Positions 8,086 through 15,911 of a DNA stretch of 41,009 bases are shown in pieces; the first letter of the stretch is position 1; each line of letters opens with the position of its first letter. The stretch spans positions 1 through 41,009 of the forward strand of contig CANQEI010000003.1 in NCBI GenBank assembly GCA_947594845.1. Direction: 5' to 3'. The position numbers and the translations under genes are program-made. The DNA is from an uncultured Clostridia bacterium. Lineage in GTDB: Bacteria; Bacillota; Clostridia; TANB77; CAG-508. The notes under the pieces are model-generated. The model searched no databases. It was not told the origin of the DNA and saw only the letters and a program-made list of their open reading frames with translations.

Positions 8086-9624
8086 CTATGGATGAGATTT
8101 ATATGTATCAGTTGATAAAAGCTCTGTGTTAACTAAAGAACCATCTTTATATAAACTTCTATATGCTTTATAAGTCCTTGATCCTACTTTTTCTGTGAAA
8201 ACTTTAACTTCATAGTCATCATCAGTTCTTAATCCATATATTGCAACTGTACAATATCCATTTTCTACACTTGAAACAATTTTTATTGGATAAGATCTAT
8301 TGTTTTTAAACCTAAAATCCCTTGATCCATATGCAACAGTAGCATCTCTTCCACCACTTGCATAAGAAGTCAAAAACATATGATTGCTACGTTCTACTAT
8401 TTCTAAGTTTGAAAATAAAGCAGCATTGTATAATGTTGTCGAAACCTGACAAATGCCACCTCCTAATCCATCTTCTACTCTACCATTTACATATATTGGA
8501 GCTTCTTTATATCCAGCAGCAATGGTTCTTTCCCCAACCACTGAATTATAAGAAAAAACATCTCCAGGCATAACTACTGTTCCATTTATCTTATTAGAAG
8601 CTAATCTTAAATTAGTTGTTCTATTAGCATTTCTTACATATGCAGTAGAAAAATCTGAAAGTTTATCTGGAAAAGCCTCCATTCCTAAATCATTAACAGT
8701 TATATTAGCCTTAGTATATTTTAAAGGAATTTCATATTCTTCCTTAGACTCTGCAGCAATTTGAGCAGAAACCTCTTCAACGCTCTCTGCAAAATCTACG
8801 CCAGTTTCTTCTGGATAAACCATTCTTGGATCAGTAATAAAATATGCATCTTTGACTTCTTTATAAATTTCTGAATGTATCTGCTCTACATTAATTGGAT
8901 CAGGATACTTATCATATGTAGGAATATCATAAAAAACATCTTTATAATTTTTTTCATTTAATGCATTTATTATTATTTGTTTTGTTTCATCAGTTTCAGC
9001 AGCTTTACCCACTTTACCCGCGGTAATAATAAGCTTTCCGTTTTCTATATAATAGCTTGGTTGCTCTACCTGTTCTGGTAATTTTGCAGATATGTCAAGT
9101 ATACAAGCATCTAGTGCGACTTCATCATATGAAACATTAATTTTTACATTCTCTGGGTTTTGGGATAATGAAATTACTTTAAAATCCCTATCTACAAAAG
9201 AACCAATTCTTCCAATTCTATAAGCATTAACTACTGCTTCATCTAATTTAAATTTTACATCAAGTTGTTCTAACGCAATTGAATATTGATCTTCACCATA
9301 TTGAAAATATAATATAGTATCTAAATTATCCAAAAATTCTGTTTGAATTTTATTTTTTGCTTCCTCCATAGATAATCCAGATACATCTATTCCTTCAATT
9401 GAAACGCCCTTCTTAATTTTTGTATCTCTATAATTAATAAATGTAAAAATTGCAACAACTATTAAAAATAAAAACAAAATTACAGAAAAAGAAAGAATTG
9501 ATATTCTTAAACCAAACTTTACTTTAATTTTGGATTGGAAATCTTGTATTTCTTTCTTATTATTCGCTACAACTAACTTATTTTCTTCATTTGAATCATT
9601 ATTACTAATTATCTGATTTGCCAT
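8086..9624 (-). CDS. VanW family protein with peptidoglycan-binding-like domains
   Basis: This 512-residue membrane-anchored protein has a cytoplasmic N-terminus of about 40 residues, one helix (about 42-66), a YoaR-type extracellular region (about 75-300, including KGVSIEGIDVSGLS) and a VanW domain (about 335-470). The VanW domain has the typical MPGDVFSYN, GGGICQVSTTLYNAAL and YGSRDFRFKNN segments. Such proteins are common in Clostridia and probably act at the cell wall; the biochemical role of VanW is not established. A consensus promoter lies at 9672-9700. The gene is followed after 10 bases by trmB, so the two are cotranscribed. Confidence 0.9.
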   Translation of the reverse strand: MANQIISNNDSNEENKLVVANNKKEIQDFQSKIKVKFGLRISILSFSVILFLFLIVVAIFTFINYRDTKIKKGVSIEGIDVSGLSMEEAKNKIQTEFLDNLDTILYFQYGEDQYSIALEQLDVKFKLDEAVVNAYRIGRIGSFVDRDFKVISLSQNPENVKINVSYDEVALDACILDISAKLPEQVEQPSYYIENGKLIITAGKVGKAAETDETKQIIINALNEKNYKDVFYDIPTYDKYPDPINVEQIHSEIYKEVKDAYFITDPRMVYPEETGVDFAESVEEVSAQIAAESKEEYEIPLKYTKANITVNDLGMEAFPDKLSDFSTAYVRNANRTTNLRLASNKINGTVVMPGDVFSYNSVVGERTIAAGYKEAPIYVNGRVEDGLGGGICQVSTTLYNAALFSNLEIVERSNHMFLTSYASGGRDATVAYGSRDFRFKNNRSYPIKIVSSVENGYCTVAIYGLRTDDDYEVKVFTEKVGSRTYKAYRSLYKDGSLVNTELLSTDTYKSHP

Positions 9625-9671
9625 GCTAGTTTCAATCCTTCTTAAATAAGATAGTATATAATACCTATAAT

Positions 9672-9700
9672 ATTATATTTATATGATATTCAAAAGTCAA
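9672..9700 (-). promoter_or_regulatory. Promoter of the VanW-family gene
   Basis: On the minus strand, TTGACT (9695-9700), 17 bases and TATAAT (9672-9677) form a near-perfect sigma-A promoter. It lies immediately after the sensor-kinase terminator and about 45 bases before the start codon. Confidence 0.8.
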
Positions 9701-9701
9701 C

Positions 9702-9728
9702 AAAGACATAGCAAAAACCTATGTCTTT
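9702..9728 (-). terminator. Terminator hairpin after the sensor kinase
   Basis: Arms AAAGACATAG and CTATGTCTTT (9702-9711 and 9719-9728) form a 10-base stem with a 7-base loop, starting 10 bases after the kinase stop. The following T-tract is short and interrupted, so termination may be incomplete. It is adjacent to the next promoter. Confidence 0.7.
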
Positions 9729-9738
9729 ATTAATCATT

Positions 9739-11055
9739 TTATAATTTTACAGTTATCACTGTTCCTTTAGGTTTATTGTGAGAAATTTTTATATTTCCTC
9801 CATGAGATTTTACAATTGTATATGCAATAGAAAGTCCTAATCCACTTCCGCCTTTCTCTCTAGAGCGAGCCCTGTCTTCTCTATAAAATCTTTCGAAAAC
9901 ATGTTTAAGAGCTTCATCACTTATTCCAATTCCAGTATCTATAACTGAAATAACAAATTTATCTTCCTGATTTTTCGCAACTACCTTAATAGTTGATTTT
10001 TCTTCTGTATATTTTAATGCATTATCTAATAATATTATCATTAATTGCTTAATTTTATTTTTATCAACATTCGCTTTTTTAGTACAGTTCAATTCTAATA
10101 TCATTTCTTTTTTTTGAATTTTTGCCATTTCTTCATAAGGTATAGAAACTTCTCTAATCAATTCATTCAACTCAGTTTGAGACTTATTAAGAACAGTTTT
10201 ATTTTCATCAGCTCTTGCTAAATCCATAAGTTCTTTAACCATCTTTGACAACCTTCTAGTTTCATTTAAGGTAAGAGCAATATCAGCAGATTTATCAATA
10301 ATTTTACTTTCCGGAGATTGCAAAAGCATTTCCTGTTTAGCTTGTATAATAGTCAAAGGTGTTCTTAATTCATGAGAAGCATTTTGAACAAATTCAGCTT
10401 GTTTCTTATATGCATTAATTATTGGATTTAATGCTCGTTTTGACAAATAAAAACTAATAAAAATTGAAAGTATAATTACTGTTCCTGTTCCAATAATCAA
10501 TGTCTTTGTAAATGATTGCATCATTTCTTTTTCAGAATTAATGTTTATTAAAATATCAACATAATATTTATCATTATTTGATGAAGTAAGTTCACTAGTT
10601 ATCCCTCTATAATAATACTTTGAATTTATAGATATTTCATATATCCTGTCTATTATATTAGAATCAAAATTTGATCTATCCAAAAATTCAGCAAAAGATT
10701 TTACTCTAATAGAAGTTGCTAAAACTTTGCCTTCTTCATTTCTTAATATTGCAACAATTCTAGGATTTGCTATTCTGTCTAAATTAAATTGGAATTCATC
10801 AGTTAAATTTTCTTGTATTTCTTCATCAGTCAATTCTGAAAAATTTTTAGTCTCTTCTGAAATTATCGCATATTTAGAACTATCTTCTAATTGTTTTTTA
10901 TATTGTAATAATTCTCTATCTGCTGACTTATATAAATATGAACCAACTTGTGCCCAAATAAATAAGCTAAAAATACCGAAAACAATTGTAAATAATATTA
11001 AATTAAAAATCATGTTTTTTAATAATTCTATTCTAGTAATTCTATGCTCTTTCAT
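9739..11055 (-). CDS. Sensor histidine kinase
   Basis: This 438-residue two-pass membrane kinase has helices at about 15-36 and 183-205 bracketing an extracellular sensor domain of about 145 residues. HisKA follows, with the phosphoacceptor H228 in ASHELRTPLT. The HATPase domain has DNALKY (N box), DTGIGIS (G1) and GGSGLGLSIA (G2), with FERFYREDRARSREK between them. It lies 14 bases after the response regulator and is surely its partner. It resembles the CiaH/PhoR type of kinase by architecture, but the sensor domain shows no motif I can assign to a ligand. No target operon is fixed by position; VanW is the next unit downstream. Confidence 0.94.
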   Translation of the reverse strand: MKEHRITRIELLKNMIFNLILFTIVFGIFSLFIWAQVGSYLYKSADRELLQYKKQLEDSSKYAIISEETKNFSELTDEEIQENLTDEFQFNLDRIANPRIVAILRNEEGKVLATSIRVKSFAEFLDRSNFDSNIIDRIYEISINSKYYYRGITSELTSSNNDKYYVDILININSEKEMMQSFTKTLIIGTGTVIILSIFISFYLSKRALNPIINAYKKQAEFVQNASHELRTPLTIIQAKQEMLLQSPESKIIDKSADIALTLNETRRLSKMVKELMDLARADENKTVLNKSQTELNELIREVSIPYEEMAKIQKKEMILELNCTKKANVDKNKIKQLMIILLDNALKYTEEKSTIKVVAKNQEDKFVISVIDTGIGISDEALKHVFERFYREDRARSREKGGSGLGLSIAYTIVKSHGGNIKISHNKPKGTVITVKL

Positions 11056-11069
11056 AACACTTTCCTTTA

Positions 11070-11738
11070 TTAATCTGATAGTATATATCCTACTCCTCTT
11101 AATGTTCTAATATATTTGTCATATCCATATTTCTTAAGTTCTTTTCTAAGTCCACTCGCATAAACTTCTATAACATTAGTAGAAGTGTCTGAATCAAAAC
11201 CCCAAATTTTATCAAAGATTTGTTCTTTTGTAATTATGGTATTTTTAGAACGAATTAAATATTCTAATAAATCGAATTGTTTTCCTTGTAATATTATTTC
11301 TTGATTTTCAATATATGCTTTTCTATTCTTTAAATTTAACTTTAAATTTTTAAATTCCAAAGTATCTTTAACATAAAAACCATTATTTCGTCTTATAATT
11401 GCCTCCAAGCGTGCTAATAATTCTTCTCTTTCGAAAGGCTTAACTAAATAGTCATCTGCTCCACAATTTAATCCTCTTACTTTATCATTTAGAGAATCTT
11501 TAGCTGTTAATATTAATACAGGTGTAAAAATTTCTTGTGAACGCAATTTCTCTAATACCTCATATCCGTTCATTTCAGGCATCATTAAATCTAATATAAT
11601 AATGTCATATATATTTTCTCTGGCAAACATATAACCTTCATATCCATCATATGCTTGCTCAACATTATATTGTTTTTCTATACATTGTTTAATAGTATCT
11701 GAAAGAATTTTATCATCTTCTATAATTAAAACTTTCAT
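11070..11738 (-). CDS. OmpR/PhoB-family response regulator
   Basis: This 222-residue regulator has a receiver domain (1-115) with acidic D8-D9, phospho-acceptor D50 (LDLMMPEMNG), T78 and K100, and a winged-helix DNA-binding domain (about 125-220) ending GVGYILSD. It is the first gene of a two-gene operon with the histidine kinase. The ATG at 11736-11738 is about 12 bases from the GAAGGG ribosome binding site, slightly long. A four-codon frame (ATG ATT ACC AAA TGA) overlaps the start by ATGA and might act as a mini-leader. A tandem TTTAAG repeat upstream (11817-11833) is a candidate autoregulatory site. Confidence 0.95.
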   Translation of the reverse strand: MKVLIIEDDKILSDTIKQCIEKQYNVEQAYDGYEGYMFARENIYDIIILDLMMPEMNGYEVLEKLRSQEIFTPVLILTAKDSLNDKVRGLNCGADDYLVKPFEREELLARLEAIIRRNNGFYVKDTLEFKNLKLNLKNRKAYIENQEIILQGKQFDLLEYLIRSKNTIITKEQIFDKIWGFDSDTSTNVIEVYASGLRKELKKYGYDKYIRTLRGVGYILSD

Positions 11739-11816
11739 TTGGTAATCATTCCCTTCTCAAGGCATACTAAATGGTGCTTTTTACTTGTTTATCAAATATA
11801 AGTATATTCCTAATAT

Positions 11817-11833
11817 CTTAAAAAAATCTTAAA
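11817..11833 (-). promoter_or_regulatory. Tandem TTTAAG direct repeat, candidate regulator binding site
   Basis: On the minus strand, TTTAAG-ATTTT-TTTAAG gives two half-sites with an 11-base period. This is the spacing used by OmpR-family dimers and resembles the NTTAAG-N5-WTTAAG box known for streptococcal CiaR. It lies about 80 bases before the response-regulator start, close to where the -35 of a TATACT promoter would fall. It also overlaps the T-rich tail of the upstream terminator, so chance is possible. Confidence 0.4.
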
Positions 11834-11836
11834 AAA

Positions 11837-11862
11837 AGGTAAAGCCCCAAATAGCTTTACCT
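11837..11862 (-). terminator. Rho-independent terminator after the TPR/NPCBM-like gene
   Basis: Arms AGGTAAAGC and GCTTTACCT (11837-11845, 11854-11862) form a 9-base stem with an 8-base loop. Seven T follow on the minus strand, beginning 8 bases after the stop codon at 11870. Confidence 0.9.
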
Positions 11863-11869
11863 CTTTAGT

Positions 11870-13093
11870 TTATTTTTCTATTAAAGTTGGTTCTGCAATA
11901 ACAATTTCTAAAGCTTTTTGTGTTACAATTTCAATTTTTATTTCTTCTATGTCAGAAACATCTACAGAAAAGTCTATAGCTTTAGTATCATATGTAATAG
12001 TATCTGAAGAATAAATTAATGTATCTCCATTATATATATTGACTTTTGGTTCTCCTTCTGCTACTACTTTTTCTTGATCTTCTGGAATACAAATCTTGCC
12101 ATACAATGTTGAATATTTTTTTCCTAAGTTATATGTAACATTTCCAGAATCACTAGTTAAAAAAGCTTTTATATATCCTTTATATGAGTTTCCATCTTTA
12201 TCTTTTATTGTTGAATTTGCAGAAGAATAAAGTCTAGTTCTAGAAATCTCCTCTTGCTCAATTAAATTTGTTGTTTTTACATTTTTTAATTCTTCAACCA
12301 ATTGCTTTATATCTTTATCATCTGGTAATACTTTTTGTAAATCCTCTATTAATTTCTTAGCTTCAGAATAATTTGTTTCAAGAAGTTCTCTTGCTTCTAA
12401 TATAGCATCGCCCTTATATTGTGATATTAGACTTTCTATTTCATCTTTTACATCATCTAAATTGTTATCATCATATTCTGCCAAATATTCTAAAATTTCT
12501 TTTGACTTATTTTCTTCTTTCAATTTAGCAACTTCATCTTTTATTTTAGCTATGTGTATATCAGCTTTTTTATTAATAATTAACTGAGAATTTTGAAATT
12601 CTTGTTCAACACCTTCTAAAATTTCTAATGCTCTATCATATTTTTTATCAATTAAATATTTTTCTGAATTTGATAAATACTCATTTAGATATAATTGTTC
12701 AACTTCTTTTAATTTTTTTGATACTTCAGGATATTTGTCAAAGTCTTCAGTTATTGTATTAAATAACTCTATAGCTTTTTTATAATCTTTATTTTCTAAA
12801 AATGTTAAAGCTGTTTGATATGTTTGAAGCATTTTTTCATTTGCTAATTCTTTTTCCTTTTTAGTTAAAAATTGTTTGCCAACGAAAAATCCTACTACAA
12901 CTAATATAATTACAAATATAATTGTCAAAAAGAAGTTTCTAACTTTCCTACCAAAAGAATTTTTTCTTCTTTCTTTTTCTTCTTTAATAGCAGCTTTTTC
13001 TTCTATTTTTTTCTGTTTTTCTTCAAGTTTTTTAGATAGAACTTGTTGTTTTAAATCTTTTTTTGTAAATGTTTTTTCCTCTTTTTCTTCCAT
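11870..13093 (-). CDS. Membrane-anchored TPR protein with C-terminal NPCBM-like domain
   Basis: This 407-residue protein has a highly charged Lys/Glu-rich cytoplasmic coiled-coil N-terminus (1-48), one membrane helix (about 52-73), helical TPR-like repeats (about 85-275, for example LENKDYKKAIELFNTI and KKYDRALEILEGV) and a beta-rich C-terminal domain (about 285-400). The C-terminal domain looks like the NPCBM carbohydrate-binding fold: LYSSANSTIKDKDGNSY, then YSTLYGKICI and YNGDTLIYSS. Topology would put the TPR and C-terminal domains outside the cell. I infer a wall- or glycan-associated scaffold; no enzyme motif is visible. It has its own promoter (13131-13159) and terminator, so it is likely a single-gene unit. 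Confidence 0.75.
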   Translation of the reverse strand: MEEKEEKTFTKKDLKQQVLSKKLEEKQKKIEEKAAIKEEKERRKNSFGRKVRNFFLTIIFVIILVVVGFFVGKQFLTKKEKELANEKMLQTYQTALTFLENKDYKKAIELFNTITEDFDKYPEVSKKLKEVEQLYLNEYLSNSEKYLIDKKYDRALEILEGVEQEFQNSQLIINKKADIHIAKIKDEVAKLKEENKSKEILEYLAEYDDNNLDDVKDEIESLISQYKGDAILEARELLETNYSEAKKLIEDLQKVLPDDKDIKQLVEELKNVKTTNLIEQEEISRTRLYSSANSTIKDKDGNSYKGYIKAFLTSDSGNVTYNLGKKYSTLYGKICIPEDQEKVVAEGEPKVNIYNGDTLIYSSDTITYDTKAIDFSVDVSDIEEIKIEIVTQKALEIVIAEPTLIEK

Positions 13094-13130
13094 AAAAACC
13101 CCTCTTTTTTTTATATAAATCTTCTTTTTT

Positions 13131-13159
13131 AATATATATCAAAAATATATTTTTTTCAA
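13131..13159 (-). promoter_or_regulatory. Promoter of the TPR/NPCBM-like gene
   Basis: On the minus strand, TTGAAA (13154-13159), a 17-base spacer and TATATT (13131-13136) lie about 40 bases before the start codon, in the gap after the redoxin gene. Confidence 0.65.
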
Positions 13160-13164
13160 CTTTT

Positions 13165-13671
13165 TTAATTATTTTGTTTTGATTGTTTTATGATTCTAAT
13201 AATCTCTAAGAAATTACGTTCTATTTCAGGCAAATACTGCAAGTTCGCTCTTACAATATTTTTATCATCAACTATAATAACATTATTCATCACAATATTT
13301 TTTTCATTAACTTTTGAAATCATACCATATTTTCGAGATATTTCACCAATTTGATCTTCTATAATTGGTGTCAAAATATTAATTCCTGTAGTTCTATAAA
13401 TTTCATTTTTCCACGCCAGATGAGAAAGTAAATTTCCAGTACTCATAGCTATTATAACTACATTAAGACTATTAAATATGTATCTAAACCTTTCAATTGA
13501 AATTAATTCTTTTGTTGTAATATTACAAAAGTCTTCTTTATATGACAACAAGACAAACCATTTATCATCCTTTCTAGAAAAGTCTATTTTTCCTTCAGTT
13601 GAATCGCAAATAAAATTTGGAGCTTCCATCCCTATTTGAACTTTCCCATTAGCCAATAACTCATAATCCAT
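13165..13671 (-). CDS. Peroxiredoxin-fold (AhpC/TSA) protein lacking the normal catalytic Cys
   Basis: This 168-residue protein aligns with the 1-Cys/Prx6-like peroxiredoxins: IGMEAPNF at the N-terminus, FVLLSYKEDF, a LSHLAW segment, ISRKYGMI, and a C-terminal IVRANLQYLPEIERNFLEIIRII matching the family's GRN-EILR region. In the active family the loop reads P-x-x-x-T-x-x-C. Here it is K45-E-D-F-C49-N-I-T52, so Thr and peroxidatic Cys appear exchanged and the Pro is lost. The only other Cys is C22. It may be a non-peroxidase, a regulatory relative, or use C49. It begins 46 bases after the terminator of the preceding unit with a strong AAAGGAGGGG ribosome binding site; I see no convincing promoter of its own. 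Confidence 0.8.
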   Translation of the reverse strand: MDYELLANGKVQIGMEAPNFICDSTEGKIDFSRKDDKWFVLLSYKEDFCNITTKELISIERFRYIFNSLNVVIIAMSTGNLLSHLAWKNEIYRTTGINILTPIIEDQIGEISRKYGMISKVNEKNIVMNNVIIVDDKNIVRANLQYLPEIERNFLEIIRIIKQSKQNN

Positions 13672-13716
13672 TTTTTCCCCTCCTTTTATTTTATCTTATT
13701 CATAAAATAAAAAAAC

Positions 13717-13737
13717 GCCATCCTTTTCCAGGATGGC
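13717..13737 (-). terminator. Rho-independent terminator after the CDP-glycerol phosphotransferase
   Basis: GCCATCC/GGATGGC (13717-13723, 13731-13737) form a GC-rich 7-base stem with a 7-base loop. On the minus strand a run of seven T follows after one G. It ends the znuB-glycerophosphotransferase unit, about 95 bases after the stop codon. Confidence 0.92.
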
Positions 13738-13830
13738 TTGGGGAAGAAAAAATTTTCAAGACTATTATTTTTAGTCTCTACATTGTTATGATACTATTCA
13801 AATATTAAAATAACCTTAAATTATATTTTT

Positions 13831-14970
13831 TTAATTAATTTTTTCCAAAATAATTTTTGATATTTGCTCACTTGCCTTTCCGTCAAGAAAAAATCCAATC
13901 TCTTCTTTTAACTTTTGTTGTTTTTGAACAATTTTATCTAATGTCTCTGTCTCAATCATTTTATTTAATTCATCATTATTATAATTTATTCTCATTGGCA
14001 ATAAATCATATTCAAAACATGAACCTCTCTGATTATTGTATTCTTCAAAGTCACTGCAATACAATATAAGTGGTATATCAGCAATCAAAGCATCAGAAAT
14101 AGTAGAAGAATAATCTGTAATTATTAAATCACTCAAAGCAATTAGTTCATATATATCATCATATTGGCTTACATTAATAAAATCCGTATTACATTCTATT
14201 AACTGAGTTAAATTTTTGATATTGGGATGAAGTTTGACCATTATATTCCATTTATACTTTGTTGATTTTTCAAGAGTTGCTTTTAATCTTGAAAAATCAA
14301 TATTGTACGGATTAGTCTTAAATTCATCTCTAAAAGTAGGACAATATAATGCAACTTTTTCATCTTTTTCTATTTTAAACTTTTTCATCATTTTTTCTTT
14401 AATTTCTTTTTTGTTTAAAATAATGTTGTCTGTTCTAGGTAAACCAGATTCTAATATATTTCCATTATATTTTAGTGTATTTCTTATTCGATTATTAAAA
14501 AATTTGCAATCTGAAATCATTAAATCAATCATTTCATTATCATTTTTAATTGATTTAATCGTATCTTTGTGTAATTTTTCTATTATATCAAATTCTATTT
14601 TCTTTAATCCAAATCCTCCATGCCAAGTTTGAATATAATACTGTTCTTTACGCTTTTTCACAAAATAAGGAAAACGTTGATTGTTAATCCAAACTTTCGC
14701 AGTTGCTAATTCATATATAAATGAAATTGAAAATTTTTTTACTTGTCTAATTTTATTTGGGATATTATCATATTTTTCATTTACTATCCAAACTATATCT
14801 AATTCTTGTCCACTGTCTAGTAATTTTTCTGCAATATATTTAGGTGAATCTCCATATCCTTGTCCTAAAAAATTAAAAAAAACAATTTTATTATTTTTTA
14901 CTTTAAATACCCTAAATAAATAAAATAGTACACAAGAAATTTTCTTTAGTGCACACTTAAAAATTTTCAC
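13831..14970 (-). CDS. CDP-glycerol glycerophosphotransferase family protein (TagB/TagF-like)
   Basis: This 379-residue protein belongs to the Glyphos_transf family that adds glycerol-phosphate units from CDP-glycerol to a teichoic-acid-type polymer at the inner face of the membrane. Visible landmarks are QTWHGGFGLKKIE (catalytic His region), LYCPTFRDE, a VKLHPN segment and the C-terminal LITDYSSTISDALIADIP followed by GSCFEYDLLP. The N-terminus is basic and amphipathic, fitting peripheral membrane binding. The start is GTG at 14968-14970 behind GAGAGGAG. It lies 22 bases after znuB and shares its transcript, an odd pairing with no obvious shared function. Whether the polymer is wall teichoic acid or another glycerophosphate glycan cannot be told here. 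Confidence 0.9.
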   Translation of the reverse strand: MKIFKCALKKISCVLFYLFRVFKVKNNKIVFFNFLGQGYGDSPKYIAEKLLDSGQELDIVWIVNEKYDNIPNKIRQVKKFSISFIYELATAKVWINNQRFPYFVKKRKEQYYIQTWHGGFGLKKIEFDIIEKLHKDTIKSIKNDNEMIDLMISDCKFFNNRIRNTLKYNGNILESGLPRTDNIILNKKEIKEKMMKKFKIEKDEKVALYCPTFRDEFKTNPYNIDFSRLKATLEKSTKYKWNIMVKLHPNIKNLTQLIECNTDFINVSQYDDIYELIALSDLIITDYSSTISDALIADIPLILYCSDFEEYNNQRGSCFEYDLLPMRINYNNDELNKMIETETLDKIVQKQQKLKEEIGFFLDGKASEQISKIILEKIN

Positions 14971-14992
14971 AAAAAAACTCCTCTCAAAATTC

Positions 14993-15805
14993 TTATATAC
15001 AAATTTTATTTACAACTCTCGTAATAATTAAAAGTAATATGTATACAGCTGCTATACTTGCTCCTGTTGGTAAATTTAAGAAGAAACTTAAAAATATACC
15101 AAGTATAAAACAAGTAACAGAAATAATTCCAGAAATAATAATCAATTGTCTAAAACTATTTGTCAATCCTTTAGCAATAACTGCTGGGAAAACTATTAAA
15201 CTAGAAATTAGTAATGTTCCCATCATTCTCATTCCTAGTACAACAATTAGTGCTGTTAAAAAAGATATTAAAAATTGATAAAAAGTTACATTTATTCCTC
15301 TAGTTTTAGCAAATTTTTCATCATATGTAATCATAAATAGTCTATTGTAGAAAAACATATATACACATAAAACAACTACTGATAAAACTACACTTATAAT
15401 AACATCATTCTTTGTCATTGATAAAATGCTACCGAACATATAATTTGCAACATCAATATTAAAACCTGTAGTTAGAGACGTAATAATTATACCAGCAGCT
15501 AAAGCTCCTGTAGATACAAGTGCAATAGTTATATCTCCACTTTCTCCCTTTTTTTGACTTATTATCATTATAATAATAGCAGCAATCATCACTAAAGGCA
15601 AAGAAACTAATAGTGGTGATACATTTAATGCAACAGCCAATGTTAAAGCTGCAAACCCAACTTCGCCTAACCCATGACCTATCATAGAGTAATTTTTTAA
15701 AATCAAAATTACCCCTACTAGTGCTGCACAAATTGAAATTGCTATTCCACAAATTAGAGCTCTTTGTATAAATGAATAACTTAATAAATCAATAATCTGT
15801 CCCAT
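14993..15805 (-). CDS. znuB: Metal (zinc/manganese) ABC transporter permease, ZnuB/AdcB-like
   Basis: This 270-residue permease has about eight membrane helices and the ABC-3 family pattern, including MIGHGLGEVGFAAL near helix 2 and the mid-protein YDEKFAKTRGINV before the helix region GMRMMGTLLISSLIVFPAV. It forms the channel of a zinc or manganese importer with ZnuA and ZnuC. These are encoded at 18237-19840, so the permease is separated from its partners by two genes and a terminator. It has its own extended -10 promoter at 15836-15864. No clear Zur or MntR box is visible. The metal is inferred from the neighbours and not proved. Confidence 0.92.
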   Translation of the reverse strand: MGQIIDLLSYSFIQRALICGIAISICAALVGVILILKNYSMIGHGLGEVGFAALTLAVALNVSPLLVSLPLVMIAAIIIMIISQKKGESGDITIALVSTGALAAGIIITSLTTGFNIDVANYMFGSILSMTKNDVIISVVLSVVVLCVYMFFYNRLFMITYDEKFAKTRGINVTFYQFLISFLTALIVVLGMRMMGTLLISSLIVFPAVIAKGLTNSFRQLIIISGIISVTCFILGIFLSFFLNLPTGASIAAVYILLLIITRVVNKICI

Positions 15806-15835
15806 ACTTTCCCTTCTTAATTTTTATAATATAAA

Positions 15836-15864
15836 ATTTTATCATATTATTATTATATTATCAA
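15836..15864 (-). promoter_or_regulatory. Promoter of znuB
   Basis: On the minus strand, TTGATA (15859-15864), 17 bases and TAAAAT (15836-15841) preceded by TGA make an extended -10 promoter. The -35 lies inside the T-tract of the terminator of the upstream gene, so termination and initiation are physically overlapped. Confidence 0.65.
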
Positions 15865-15870
15865 TAAAAA

Positions 15871-15894
15871 CCCTCTAAATAAATATTTAGAGGG
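15871..15894 (-). terminator. Rho-independent terminator after the acidic membrane protein gene
   Basis: CCCTCTAAAT/ATTTAGAGGG (15871-15880, 15885-15894) form a perfect 10-base stem with a 4-base loop. TTTTTATT follows on the minus strand. It begins 17 bases after the stop codon at 15912. Confidence 0.93.
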
Positions 15895-15911
15895 CACAAC
15901 ATATTTATATA

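Noticed and set aside
10727..11110. Plus-strand open frame of 127 codons
   Set aside because: Antisense to the histidine kinase, hydrophobic by mirror composition, no ribosome binding site or promoter.
11736..11750. Four-codon leader peptide overlapping the response-regulator start
   Set aside because: The GAAGGG site is too close to its ATG to serve it well; noted only in the gene entry.
14234..14632. Plus-strand open frame of 132 codons, the longest on that strand
   Set aside because: Antisense to the middle of the CDP-glycerol phosphotransferase, which has strong motifs; the composition is only the complement of the real gene.
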